Origin: Lachnospiraceae bacterium UBA7188
Lineage (GTDB): Bacteria; Bacillota; Clostridia; Lachnospirales; Lachnospiraceae
Assembly: GCA_002490995.1 (NCBI GenBank)
Contig: DKVC01000044.1
Coordinates: 1-21,168, forward strand
Direction of reading: 5' to 3'
DNA length: 21,168 bases
Part shown: positions 13,285-21,085 of the stretch, in pieces
How positions within the stretch are numbered: position 1 is the stretch's first letter
How the letters are laid out: every line of letters begins with the position of its first letter
Program-made: the position numbers and the translations under genes
Notes under the pieces: generated by a model
Database searches by the model: none
Told to the model about the DNA's origin: nothing
The model's input: only the letters and a program-made list of their open reading frames with translations

Positions 13285-14905
13285 AGTAAATCAGATAAAG
13301 GTAACTCCGGGGCATTCAGAGGCTGATCTGAAGAAAAGTACGGCCAATGCGCTTCGGATTCCGGAGGATAATATTACATCGTTGAAAATAATACGGCAAT
13401 CCATTGATGCCAGAAAGAAGCCCCATATCAGTTACAGCTATTCTGTTGACGTAACCGTGAAAGAGGAAGAAAAAATTCTCCGCAGATTCAGGGGGAAAGA
13501 AAATCAGGTGTGCAGGGCGGAGCAGAAAGCATATCGTTTCCCGGAACCGGGCAGGGGCGAACAGAAAAACCCCACTGTCATAGTGGGAACGGGACCGGCA
13601 GGCCTTTTCTGCGGTTATTTTCTTGCCCTGCACGGGTACCGTCCCGTTCTTCTGGAGCGGGGGAAATGCGTGGAGGAGCGCCGGAAGGATGTGGAAGCAT
13701 TCTGGGAGACAGGACAGCTGAATCCGGATTCCAATGTGCAGTTCGGAGAGGGAGGCGCAGGTACTTTTTCCGACGGTAAGCTGAATACGCTGGTGAAAGA
13801 CAGGGACGGGCGAAACCGTGTGGTTCTGGAGACCTTCGTGAAATTCGGGGCGAAGGAGCGGATTTGTTATGATGCAAAGCCCCACATCGGCACGGATGTG
13901 CTCTGTGATGTGGTAAGGCGGATGCGGGAGGAAATTATCCGGCTGGGCGGTCAGGTGCGGTTCGGGAGCCTGGTGACGGAAATTGAGCTGCAGCAGGGAC
14001 ATGTGGTGGGGGTTGTCGTCAATGGCAGCGAACGAATTGCCTGCGAGCAGCTGGTTCTGGCCATAGGGCACAGCGCCAGGGATACCTTTGCCATGTTACA
14101 TAAGAAACAGGTTCCCATGGAGGCGAAAGCCTTTGCAGTGGGGCTGCGCATGGAACATCCCCAGTCCATGGTCAATGAGAGCCAGTACGGCATGCGGGAG
14201 CCGGGAAGCCTGGGGGCAGCGCCTTACAGGGTGGCTGCAAAAGCGGCAGACGGACGGGGGGTATATTCTTTTTGCATGTGTCCCGGGGGATATGTGGTAA
14301 ATGCCTCTTCCGAGAGCGGCCATACTGCGGTAAATGGTATGAGCTACAGCGGGCGGGACGGAAAAAATGCCAACAGCGCAATCATTGTAACGGTTACACC
14401 GGAGGACTTCGGCGGGGAGGGCGGCCCCCTTGCGGGAATTGCTTTTCAGAGAAGGCTGGAGCAGCGTGCCTTTGAAATCGGCGGAGGAAAGATTCCGGTC
14501 CAGCGATATGGGGATTTCAGGCGCCAGGTGTTGGAGGACGGTATGAAAAGGGAAGATTCCATGAAGGAACTGCCCTTTATGCCGCAATGTAAAGGACAGT
14601 ACCAATGGGCGGATGTGGCTAAAATCCTGCCACTCGAATGTAATGCCGCTATTGTGGAAGGAATCGAGACCTTTGCCGCGCAGATCAAAGGGTTTAACCG
14701 GCCCGATGCCTGTCTGTCAGGAGTGGAGAGCCGTACCTCTTCACCGGTGAGGATTTTGCGGGATGACAGTCTGCAGTCGCAGGTGAGAGGGCTTTATCCC
14801 TGTGGGGAAGGCGCAGGATACGCAGGGGGAATCGTATCCGCAGCCATGGACGGAATCCGGGTGGCAGAACAGATTGCAACGGAATTCCGTCCTGTGAATA
14901 CGTAA
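13277..14905 (+). CDS. Uncharacterised FAD-dependent dehydrogenase (COG2509-type)
   Basis: A 542-residue flavoprotein of the group described as uncharacterised FAD-dependent dehydrogenases. A family-specific N-terminal domain (about 1-95, MLRVNQIKVTPGHSEADLKK) precedes the dinucleotide-binding motif VIVGTGPAGLFCG (101-113). The conserved stretches NVQFGEGGAGTFSDGKLNT and AIGHSARDTFAML follow. The C-terminal GEGAGYAGGIVSAAMDGIRVAE is the second FAD-binding segment. The start ATG 13277 has a G-rich ribosome site (GGGGGG) 7 nt upstream and overlaps the previous gene by 8 bp; the frame extends far upstream but only as a shadow of that gene. Two unlike flavoproteins in one coupled operon suggest a shared redox task, but the substrate cannot be read from sequence. 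Confidence 0.9.
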   Translation: MLRVNQIKVTPGHSEADLKKSTANALRIPEDNITSLKIIRQSIDARKKPHISYSYSVDVTVKEEEKILRRFRGKENQVCRAEQKAYRFPEPGRGEQKNPTVIVGTGPAGLFCGYFLALHGYRPVLLERGKCVEERRKDVEAFWETGQLNPDSNVQFGEGGAGTFSDGKLNTLVKDRDGRNRVVLETFVKFGAKERICYDAKPHIGTDVLCDVVRRMREEIIRLGGQVRFGSLVTEIELQQGHVVGVVVNGSERIACEQLVLAIGHSARDTFAMLHKKQVPMEAKAFAVGLRMEHPQSMVNESQYGMREPGSLGAAPYRVAAKAADGRGVYSFCMCPGGYVVNASSESGHTAVNGMSYSGRDGKNANSAIIVTVTPEDFGGEGGPLAGIAFQRRLEQRAFEIGGGKIPVQRYGDFRRQVLEDGMKREDSMKELPFMPQCKGQYQWADVAKILPLECNAAIVEGIETFAAQIKGFNRPDACLSGVESRTSSPVRILRDDSLQSQVRGLYPCGEGAGYAGGIVSAAMDGIRVAEQIATEFRPVNT

Positions 14906-14906
14906 A

Positions 14907-14992
14907 GCGAACGCATCGGCAATCCGGAGCTCAAAGCGGCAATGAAATGCGTTCGCGGGTATATACTGCAAATTCAACCGGCGTGCAGTATA
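14907..14992. repeat. Two consecutive perfect inverted repeats upstream of pgeF
   Basis: GCGAACGCAT (14907-14916) pairs with ATGCGTTCGC (14947-14956), a perfect 10-bp stem with a 30-nt loop, beginning just after the stop of the COG2509-type gene. TATACTGCA (14962-14970) pairs with TGCAGTATA (14984-14992), a perfect 9-bp stem with a 13-nt loop. Neither is followed by a T-run, so a canonical terminator is not supported. The second right arm overlaps a TATAAA that could be a -10 box for pgeF, though the matching -35 is weak. They may be an attenuator-like or operator structure. Confidence 0.5.
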
Positions 14993-15034
14993 AAATAAAG
15001 AAGCAGATATAACAAAAAGGAAAGGCACAGAATA

Positions 15035-15925
15035 ATGATGCTTATAAAAAGAATGGATGGGCATTCTACAGCAGGGGAAGAAACACTGCGCCGGCACTGT
15101 GTCCCAAACGGGGACGGCACTGAGCTGGAGTATCTGACTTTTCCACTGCTGGAAAAAACAGGAATTGTAAGACATTTATTCAGCACGCGTCTCGGCGGCG
15201 TCAGCAAGGGTGCATATGCTTCCATGAATTTCAGCGTCATCAGAGGCGACAGACCGGAAGATGTACTGGAGAACTACAAACGGATAGCAGGCATCCTGGG
15301 CTGTGACACAGGTGATATGGTGGCATCTCATCAGACCCATACCACGAATATCCGCCGGGTCACCGGGGCGGACAGGGGGAAAGGAATTTCCCGGGAGCGG
15401 GATTACGAAGATGTGGATGGGATGATAACGAATGAGCCGGGGATTGTCCTTGTGACGTACTTTGCGGATTGTGTGCCGCTTTATTTTGTTGACCCGGTTC
15501 ACAGGGCAATCGGGCTGGCGCATTCCGGCTGGCGGGGCACGGCAGGCAGAATGGGGGCATGTATGGTACGGGCCATGCAGGATGCATTCGGAAGCCGTCC
15601 GGAAGAGCTTTACGCCGCAATCGGCCCGTCAATCTGCCGGGACTGCTATGAGGTCAGCGAGGATGTGGCGAAGCAGTTTAAGGACATGGGAGAGTCGGTG
15701 GTTCTGCCCGGAAAGGCTCCGGGAAAGTATCAGTTGGATCTGTGGCTTGCCAATGAGAGAATCCTGGAGCAGGCAGGTATCCCCGGAGAACGGATTGCCG
15801 TTACGGATCTTTGCACCTGCCATAACAGCGAATACCTTTTTTCGCACAGGGCAAGCGGAGGGAAGAGAGGGAATCTGGGGGCATTTCTGATGCTGGAGCC
15901 TCAGGAGGCCCACGTTGATACCTGA
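15035..15925 (+). CDS. pgeF: Peptidoglycan editing factor PgeF / multicopper-oxidase-like laccase-domain protein (YfiH/YlmD family)
   Basis: A 296-residue member of the YfiH/YlmD (Cu-oxidase_4) family. E. coli YfiH is PgeF, which prevents misincorporation of L-Ser into peptidoglycan precursors; other members show purine nucleoside phosphorylase or adenosine deaminase activity. The metal/active-site residues are visible as SHQTHT (H102), FADCVPL (C146) and LAHSGWRGT (H163). Other family blocks are VRHLFSTRLGGVSKGAYASMNFS and AAIGPSICRDCYEVSEDV. The start ATG 15035 is followed by a second ATG, and AAAGG lies 9 nt upstream. The N-terminal 30 residues precede the usual family start. The response regulator gene begins 36 bp downstream, so co-transcription is possible. 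Confidence 0.93.
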   Translation: MMLIKRMDGHSTAGEETLRRHCVPNGDGTELEYLTFPLLEKTGIVRHLFSTRLGGVSKGAYASMNFSVIRGDRPEDVLENYKRIAGILGCDTGDMVASHQTHTTNIRRVTGADRGKGISRERDYEDVDGMITNEPGIVLVTYFADCVPLYFVDPVHRAIGLAHSGWRGTAGRMGACMVRAMQDAFGSRPEELYAAIGPSICRDCYEVSEDVAKQFKDMGESVVLPGKAPGKYQLDLWLANERILEQAGIPGERIAVTDLCTCHNSEYLFSHRASGGKRGNLGAFLMLEPQEAHVDT

Positions 15926-15961
15926 ACAGGCAAAGCAATTTCTATGAATGGAGGGGAAAAA

Positions 15962-16654
15962 ATGGCAAATATACTTGTATGTGATGATGACAGGGAAATC
16001 GTGGATGCGATTGAGATATACCTGAAGCAGGACGGCTATCATATTTTTAAGGCATATGACGGGGAACAGGCCATGGAGATTATGAAGAAGGAGGAAATCC
16101 ACCTTCTGATTATGGATATCATGATGCCCAAACTGGACGGTATCCGGGCGACGCTGAAAATCAGGGAGTACAGCAGCATCCCTATTATCATGCTGTCCGC
16201 AAAGTCGGAGGATACGGATAAGATTCTGGGGCTGAATATCGGTGCGGACGATTACATTACCAAACCCTTCAATCCGCTGGAGCTGGTGGCAAGGGTGAAA
16301 TCCAATCTCCGGCGCTACACCTCCCTGGGAAGCCTGAACCCGGAGAGCAAGGCAATCTACCAGACCGGCGGGCTTGCGATCAACGACGACACCAAGCAGG
16401 TCACTGTGGACGGGGAGCCGGTAAAAATGACTCCCATTGAGTACAATATCCTCCTGCTGCTGATGAAAAACCAGGGCAGGGTATTCTCCATTGACCAGAT
16501 TTATGAAAGCATCTGGAATGAAGACGCTATCGGCGCGGATAATACGGTTGCGGTACATATCCGCCATATCCGGGAGAAAATAGAGATTAATCCCAGGGAG
16601 CCCAGATATCTGAAAGTCGTCTGGGGCGTGGGCTACAAAATCGACAGACAATAG
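15962..16654 (+). CDS. OmpR/VanR-family response regulator
   Basis: A 230-residue DNA-binding response regulator. In the receiver domain (1-115) the acidic pocket is D8-D10, the phosphoacceptor D52 lies in LLIMDIMMPKLDG, S79 is the conserved Ser/Thr, and K101 lies in DDYITKPFNP. The C-terminal winged helix (about 130-230) contains KMTPIEYNILLLLMKNQGRVFS, VAVHIRHIREKIE and YLKVVWGVGYKID, as in OmpR/VanR proteins. The start ATG 15962 has GGAGGGG 6 nt upstream, which decides it over the in-frame ATG at 15944. The gene is 60 bp upstream of its probable cognate kinase, and the intervening sequence carries repeated motifs. The target genes are unknown; cell-envelope sensing is suggested by similarity to the VanR/VanS group only. 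Confidence 0.95.
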   Translation: MANILVCDDDREIVDAIEIYLKQDGYHIFKAYDGEQAMEIMKKEEIHLLIMDIMMPKLDGIRATLKIREYSSIPIIMLSAKSEDTDKILGLNIGADDYITKPFNPLELVARVKSNLRRYTSLGSLNPESKAIYQTGGLAINDDTKQVTVDGEPVKMTPIEYNILLLLMKNQGRVFSIDQIYESIWNEDAIGADNTVAVHIRHIREKIEINPREPRYLKVVWGVGYKIDRQ

Positions 16655-16713
16655 GCATTCCAGAAGTGCATTCCAATGGAAAAAGTGCATTCCAATGGAA
16701 GAAAGGCATTCCA
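16655..16713 (+). repeat. GCATTCCA direct repeats with TTCCA-A-TGGAA palindromes
   Basis: GCATTCCA occurs at 16655, 16668, 16687 and 16706, with spacings of 13, 19 and 19 bp. Two occurrences extend into the perfect odd palindrome TTCCAATGGAA (16671-16681 and 16690-16700), making a 19-bp tandem unit beginning GTGCATTCCAATGGAA. They fill the gap between the regulator stop and the kinase start. They may be regulator-binding iterations or a recent slippage duplication. One unit also creates an in-frame ATG at 16676. Confidence 0.7.
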
Positions 16714-16714
16714 T

Positions 16715-19675
16715 ATGAAAAAGTCGACATTCAAAAGGCTGTGCCTTGGAATGATACAGCATCTGCTTGCCGCCGGGATACTGTTGGCTGTGGCCGGTTT
16801 ACTGCTGAACTCCCATGTGGTGGTAAACTCCATAGACGGCGAACGGGTTTACAAAATTTTTCCGGCGGATATGGGTGTGGCATTTGAGGATTCCGAAATA
16901 TACCATGACCTGTTCCGGAGCGCGGTTTCCGACATTACCAGGCTGGTGGTGATCAAGAAGCAGCTGGAGACGGACGGTGTCTTTGACCCTTCCAGAGAAA
17001 TCGATATCACAGCCTCCGCCAGGGAAATCGGGGTGGACCAGGGCTGTGGGATCACTGCGGTCTATGAGCTGGACAACCTTATCAAATGGGGAAAATACGG
17101 GGTGGAATACACCAACCGTTTCTTGAGCATGTCGGATTTTGTAAATTACTTCGGCAATTGCATCTATCCGGAGAATTTTAAGCTGGATGAGTACGGCCAG
17201 TTGTGTTTTGATGCATTTTATCGGGTGGGTGACGAAAGTAATGCTGATGCAGGGAGCGAAACAGGTACTTCTCAGGAAGCAGAACTTCCCCAGGGAGCAG
17301 AACCTTCCCGGAAAACAGAATCCTCCCAGGGAACAGAATCCTCCCAGGGAACAGAACCCTCCCAGGGAACAGAACCTTCCCGGAAAACAGAATCCTCCCA
17401 GGGAACAGGATCTTCCCGGGAAGCAGGATCGTCCCAGGAAAATGAAGCATCCCGGAGAGGGGACAATGCTGAAACTGAAAATAATTCGGAAGGCACTGCC
17501 GTACCTGAAACCCGGTCCGGAAAATCGGCGGAGGAGATCGCCATGCTCTCGGAACGCCTGGAGGCCTGCACCCAGGAACAGCTGGAAGATCTGGTGTTTT
17601 CCTATATCATAGCCAGACAGCTGAAGGATGTGGATGTATCCAGGGAAGACGACGGAAGCCTGGTTATTTATGTTCCCATGCTGAACTGCCGCTACGATAT
17701 GGTCAACGGGGAAAAGCAGCTGACAGCCTGTGCAGACAACTGGGTGGACTATATGCTGCTTCAGGAAAATACGGCAGCCGTCATTCAGGATATTACCTCC
17801 AACTACCAGAGATACCAGCTGTGCAATGACGCCTACAAAGAGGAAAATACCAATGTAAAATACATGGTGCGTACCATGACGGACAGCGGTATGTCCACTT
17901 ACACAAACCGGAAGGATCTGGAAGAGGCGGAGGACGATTATGTCACCGAGACCTTTAATGAATACAGATGGTATCTGATCTATTATCCGGACAGCCTTGT
18001 ATTTATGGGAAATACCATATTGAGCGAGGAGGAGATTGACGGCTATCTCAGAGACTATGGCTATGCCTATCCGGATACCACTCATATCTGGATGGGGGTT
18101 GATTCCAATTATACCATTAAAGGAGATGCCTTTCAGGCTGCAAATGAGATTTACCAGAAGATTGTGCCCAATATGAACCGGATTCTGGGATGCCTGTTTC
18201 TTCTGGCAGCGGTATGGGTGGGAATCGGAATTTACCTGACTGTCACGGCAGGCATGGCTGTAGGGGAAAAAGGAGAGCAGGTTCTGTATCTCAACCGTTT
18301 TGACCGCGTCTGGACGGAGGCTGTGGTTCTGTTTACCGCCCTGTTGGTGGGGGGAGGTGTGTATGGGTACCAGATTCTCCGGGAAATTGTGGAAACGGTT
18401 GGTACCGCGTCCGACTTTTTTGGAATTCAGCTCACGAAGCTGTATGAATACGGCCTGTTTGGGCTTTACGGTTTGTATGTGAGCATTGGTTTCCAGATGG
18501 TCTGGTACAGCCTGGTCAGACGTATCAGGGCGGGCAATCTGTGGCAGGACAGTTTTCTCTTCCATTTATGTAGGGGATTTGACAATGCTGTCAAGTATGT
18601 TTTCCGCAATAAAAATTCCGTGGTTAGTGTCCTGCTGCCGTATAATGCATTTCTGTTCTCCAATCTGGCAGGGATTGTGGCCGTGTATGTTCTGCGGGAA
18701 GAGAGGCTTCCCATGTTTCTGATTCTGGCAGTTCTGATTGCCATGGACTCTCTTACGGGGGTTTTCCTTTTCAGAAGCAATGCGGAGCAGGCCCGGATAG
18801 AGGAGGGCATCAGGAGAATACGGGACGGTGAAGTTGAATTTAAGCTGGATACGGAGTCTCTCCACGGTTCCAGCAGGGAGCTTGCGGATGCGGTGAACAA
18901 TATCGGCGAGGGAATCAAAAAAGCGGTGAGCACCAGCCTGAAGGATGAGCAGATGAAGACAGATCTCATCACCAATGTATCCCATGATATCAAGACGCCG
19001 CTCACCTCTATCATCAATTATGTGGATTTGCTGAAACGCCAGCATATAGAGGAAGAGCCCGCGAAGGGATATATCGAAATTCTGGACGGAAAGACCCAGC
19101 GCCTGAAGCAGCTGACGGACGACCTGGTGGAGGCTTCCAAGATTTCATCCGGCAATATCGAACTGGAGCGGGAGAAACTGAATCTGACCGAGCTTCTCAA
19201 TCAGGGAATTGGAGAATTTTCCGAGAGAATGGAGGAAAGCAGGCTGCAGGTAGTATTTGAAAAGATGGATTCGCCTGCCTACATTTATGCGGACAGCCGC
19301 AGAATGTGGAGGGTGGTGGAAAATTTATTTAACAATATCTGCAAGTATGCCCTGGAAGGTACGCGTATCTATATCGATATGGCCAGGCGGGAAGGCAGGA
19401 TAGAGGTGTCGCTGAAAAATATTTCCAGACAGCAGATGAATATCCGTTCCGATGAGCTGACAGAGCGCTTTATCAGGGGGGATTCTTCCAGGACTACGGA
19501 AGGAAGCGGCCTGGGACTGTATATTGCAAAAAGCCTGGTGCAGGTTCAGGGGGGAGGTTTTGAAATCTTCCTGGACGGAGACCTCTTTAAAACCGTTTTG
19601 TCTTTTTCGGAATATGAGGAACCGGAAAAAGAAGTACCGGAAAAAGAAGTACCGGAAGAACAGGAAGGAACGTAA
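16715..19675 (+). CDS. Large six-TM sensor histidine kinase (VanS-like catalytic core)
   Basis: A 986-residue membrane kinase, the probable partner of the preceding regulator. TM1 is at about 10-31, then an outside sensor region of roughly 455 residues that contains a 10-unit hexapeptide array (186-245). Five further TM segments follow (about 490-513, 535-555, 574-598, 633-657 and 664-684). A HAMP-like linker leads to the HisKA site NVSHDIKTPLTS, with H757 as phosphoacceptor. The ATPase domain has the N box VENLFNNICKYA and the G2 box EGSGLGLYIAKSL. The usual DxGxG G1 box is absent (SLKNISRQQ in its place), as in other clostridial kinases I know of this type. The C-terminus is a charged EPEKEVPEKEVPEE repeat. 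The start ATG 16715 has GAAAGG 8 nt upstream; an alternative at 16676 arises in the repeat region. Confidence 0.92.
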   Translation: MKKSTFKRLCLGMIQHLLAAGILLAVAGLLLNSHVVVNSIDGERVYKIFPADMGVAFEDSEIYHDLFRSAVSDITRLVVIKKQLETDGVFDPSREIDITASAREIGVDQGCGITAVYELDNLIKWGKYGVEYTNRFLSMSDFVNYFGNCIYPENFKLDEYGQLCFDAFYRVGDESNADAGSETGTSQEAELPQGAEPSRKTESSQGTESSQGTEPSQGTEPSRKTESSQGTGSSREAGSSQENEASRRGDNAETENNSEGTAVPETRSGKSAEEIAMLSERLEACTQEQLEDLVFSYIIARQLKDVDVSREDDGSLVIYVPMLNCRYDMVNGEKQLTACADNWVDYMLLQENTAAVIQDITSNYQRYQLCNDAYKEENTNVKYMVRTMTDSGMSTYTNRKDLEEAEDDYVTETFNEYRWYLIYYPDSLVFMGNTILSEEEIDGYLRDYGYAYPDTTHIWMGVDSNYTIKGDAFQAANEIYQKIVPNMNRILGCLFLLAAVWVGIGIYLTVTAGMAVGEKGEQVLYLNRFDRVWTEAVVLFTALLVGGGVYGYQILREIVETVGTASDFFGIQLTKLYEYGLFGLYGLYVSIGFQMVWYSLVRRIRAGNLWQDSFLFHLCRGFDNAVKYVFRNKNSVVSVLLPYNAFLFSNLAGIVAVYVLREERLPMFLILAVLIAMDSLTGVFLFRSNAEQARIEEGIRRIRDGEVEFKLDTESLHGSSRELADAVNNIGEGIKKAVSTSLKDEQMKTDLITNVSHDIKTPLTSIINYVDLLKRQHIEEEPAKGYIEILDGKTQRLKQLTDDLVEASKISSGNIELEREKLNLTELLNQGIGEFSERMEESRLQVVFEKMDSPAYIYADSRRMWRVVENLFNNICKYALEGTRIYIDMARREGRIEVSLKNISRQQMNIRSDELTERFIRGDSSRTTEGSGLGLYIAKSLVQVQGGGFEIFLDGDLFKTVLSFSEYEEPEKEVPEKEVPEEQEGT
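17270..17449 (+). repeat. 18-bp in-frame tandem array (10 units) in the kinase sensor domain
   Basis: Ten consecutive 18-bp units encode the hexapeptide S-[QR]-[GKE]-[TA]-[EG]-[PS], for example SQGTES and SRKTES. Central units are almost identical at the DNA level (TCCCAGGGAACAGAATCC), and the edges are more diverged. Since 18 is a multiple of 3, unit gain or loss keeps the frame. The array forms a flexible hydrophilic linker outside the membrane. Confidence 0.9.
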
Positions 19676-19686
19676 CGTTCTTCCGG
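19652..19686 (+). other. 10-bp inverted repeat around the kinase stop codon
   Basis: CCGGAAGAAC (19652-19661) pairs perfectly with GTTCTTCCGG (19677-19686) across a 15-nt loop that contains the TAA stop. It could mark the transcript end between the convergent kinase and prs genes, but no T-run follows on either strand, so it is not called a terminator. The remaining gap to 19801 shows nothing else. Confidence 0.4.
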
Positions 19687-19801
19687 CGAAGTATGGGGTT
19701 GGGTAGAGCCGCATATGGTAAGGAATGCAGGCTGGCTATTATGGCAATTTCACAGATTTCCATGTCCGGGGAAGCAGCCGGATGTGTTATGGGACAGATT
19801 T

Positions 19802-20995
19802 TCACTCCGTTTCAGGGCTGATCCGGTTGCTGTAGTCTTCCAAGATACCGTGTATCCGTTCCGTTGTTGCCAGAACATTGGTCAGGGAGGCGTCATGATT
19901 CATAAAGTTGATCAGAGACGCGACGAATTTACTCATGTCAGCCTCGAAAAAGTATGGTTTTGTATAAAGCTCCGGGGGCAGATAAGTCAGGTTAGTGGTT
20001 ACAACCCTGTCAAAATACCCCAGTGCATAAGCCTCGTCAAATGCTTTCAGCCCGTCGGTGAACAGGCCGAAGGTACAGCAGAGGTACACGCGCCCGGCGT
20101 TCATCGCCTTTAACTGTCTGGCTGTGTCCAGCATGCTCTGCCCGGACGAGATAATGTCATCCATGACGATGACATCCCTGCCGTCAATCCTGTCGCCCAG
20201 AAATTCATGGGCAACGATTGGGTTCCGGCCGTTTACTATGGTAGAGTAGTCACGGCGTTTGTAGAACATGCCGGTGTCAACGCCCAGGACGCTGGCGCAG
20301 TAAACGGCGCGGTCCAGCGCACCCTCATCGGGGCTTATGACAATCAGATGCTCTTTATCTATTATCAGGTCATTTTCAATGTTTAAAAGGACTTTGATAA
20401 ATTCGTAGGGTGTGGTAAAATTGTCAAAGCCGTTTAAGGGAATGGCGTTTTGCACTCTGGGGTCATGGGCATCGAAGGTGATGAAGTTGCTGATTCCCAT
20501 ATCCCGCAGCTCCCGCAGCGCATAGGCGCAGTCCAGGGATTCCCGGCCTTCTCTCTTGTGCTGCCTGCTTTCATAGAGGAAAGGCATGATGACATTGATC
20601 CGGCGTGCCTTGCCGTTGCAGGCCATGACAGCGCGTTTTAAGTCCTGATAATGGTCGTCCGGGGACATGTGGTTGGTGAATCCGTTCATATTGTAGGTAA
20701 TGCTGTGATTGCAGACATCTACCAGCAAAAACAGGTCCTTTCCGCGGATGGACTCACGCAGGAAAGCCTTTCCCTCCCCGCTTCCGAAACGGGGGGTTTC
20801 AAGGTCTACCAGGTAATTGTCCTCACTGTAGCCCCGGAACGCAGGATCCTGTTTCAGTCTGTCGTTGTGAAGGCTTTTGCGGAATTTTACCAGGTAGTTG
20901 TTGACTTTCAGGCCGAAATCCCGTGCGGAAGGCAGTGCGGCAATTTTCAAAGGAGCTACGGGCAGTGCGCTTTCAATCTCTTGTAAATTAGGCAT
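19802..20995 (-). CDS. prs: Ribose-phosphate pyrophosphokinase (long form)
   Basis: Makes PRPP from ribose-5-phosphate and ATP for nucleotide, His and Trp synthesis. The PRPP-binding signature VIVMDDIISSGQSM is clear. Other family blocks are INVIMPFLYESRQHKR (in the place of the usual PY.P.RQDRK), ITFDAHDPRVQNAI, LIVISPDEGALDRA and the flexible catalytic loop YKRRDYSTIVNG. At 397 residues it is about 80 longer than the classical enzyme of about 315, mostly at the N-terminus (residues 1-75) and in the middle. It belongs to a divergent clostridial type. The start ATG 20995 has a perfect GGAGG 6 nt upstream on the minus strand. It is transcribed toward the histidine kinase gene and has its own promoter. 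Confidence 0.92.
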   Translation of the reverse strand: MPNLQEIESALPVAPLKIAALPSARDFGLKVNNYLVKFRKSLHNDRLKQDPAFRGYSEDNYLVDLETPRFGSGEGKAFLRESIRGKDLFLLVDVCNHSITYNMNGFTNHMSPDDHYQDLKRAVMACNGKARRINVIMPFLYESRQHKREGRESLDCAYALRELRDMGISNFITFDAHDPRVQNAIPLNGFDNFTTPYEFIKVLLNIENDLIIDKEHLIVISPDEGALDRAVYCASVLGVDTGMFYKRRDYSTIVNGRNPIVAHEFLGDRIDGRDVIVMDDIISSGQSMLDTARQLKAMNAGRVYLCCTFGLFTDGLKAFDEAYALGYFDRVVTTNLTYLPPELYTKPYFFEADMSKFVASLINFMNHDASLTNVLATTERIHGILEDYSNRISPETE

Positions 20996-21031
20996 GGTTT
21001 CCTCCGGTTGTATAAGATGGGGTAAGATTAT

Positions 21032-21059
21032 TTTATATCCGATACAGGATGGACGTCAA
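21032..21059 (-). promoter_or_regulatory. Probable sigma-A promoter of prs
   Basis: On the minus strand the -35 box is TTGACG (21059-21054) and the -10 box is TATAAA (21037-21032), with a 16-bp spacer. This lies about 37 bp upstream of the prs start codon. It matches the consensus in five of six bases in both boxes and leaves a short leader. Confidence 0.6.
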
Positions 21060-21085
21060 GAGATTCTTGCAGGAGATTGCACCAA

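Noticed and set aside
15629..16762. 377-codon minus-strand open frame opposite pgeF and the response regulator
   Set aside because: The plus-strand genes here have clear motifs and ribosome sites, while the antisense frame has no recognisable domain and arises from codon bias.
17270..17449. Possible CRISPR-like array or minisatellite outside genes
   Set aside because: The 18-bp units are contiguous, in frame and translated within the kinase.
16799..18565. 588-codon open frame on the minus strand antisense to the histidine kinase
   Set aside because: It is a shadow of the kinase gene: its residue pattern (repeated FPGR/LGGFC) mirrors the 18-bp array, and no domain or ribosome site supports it.
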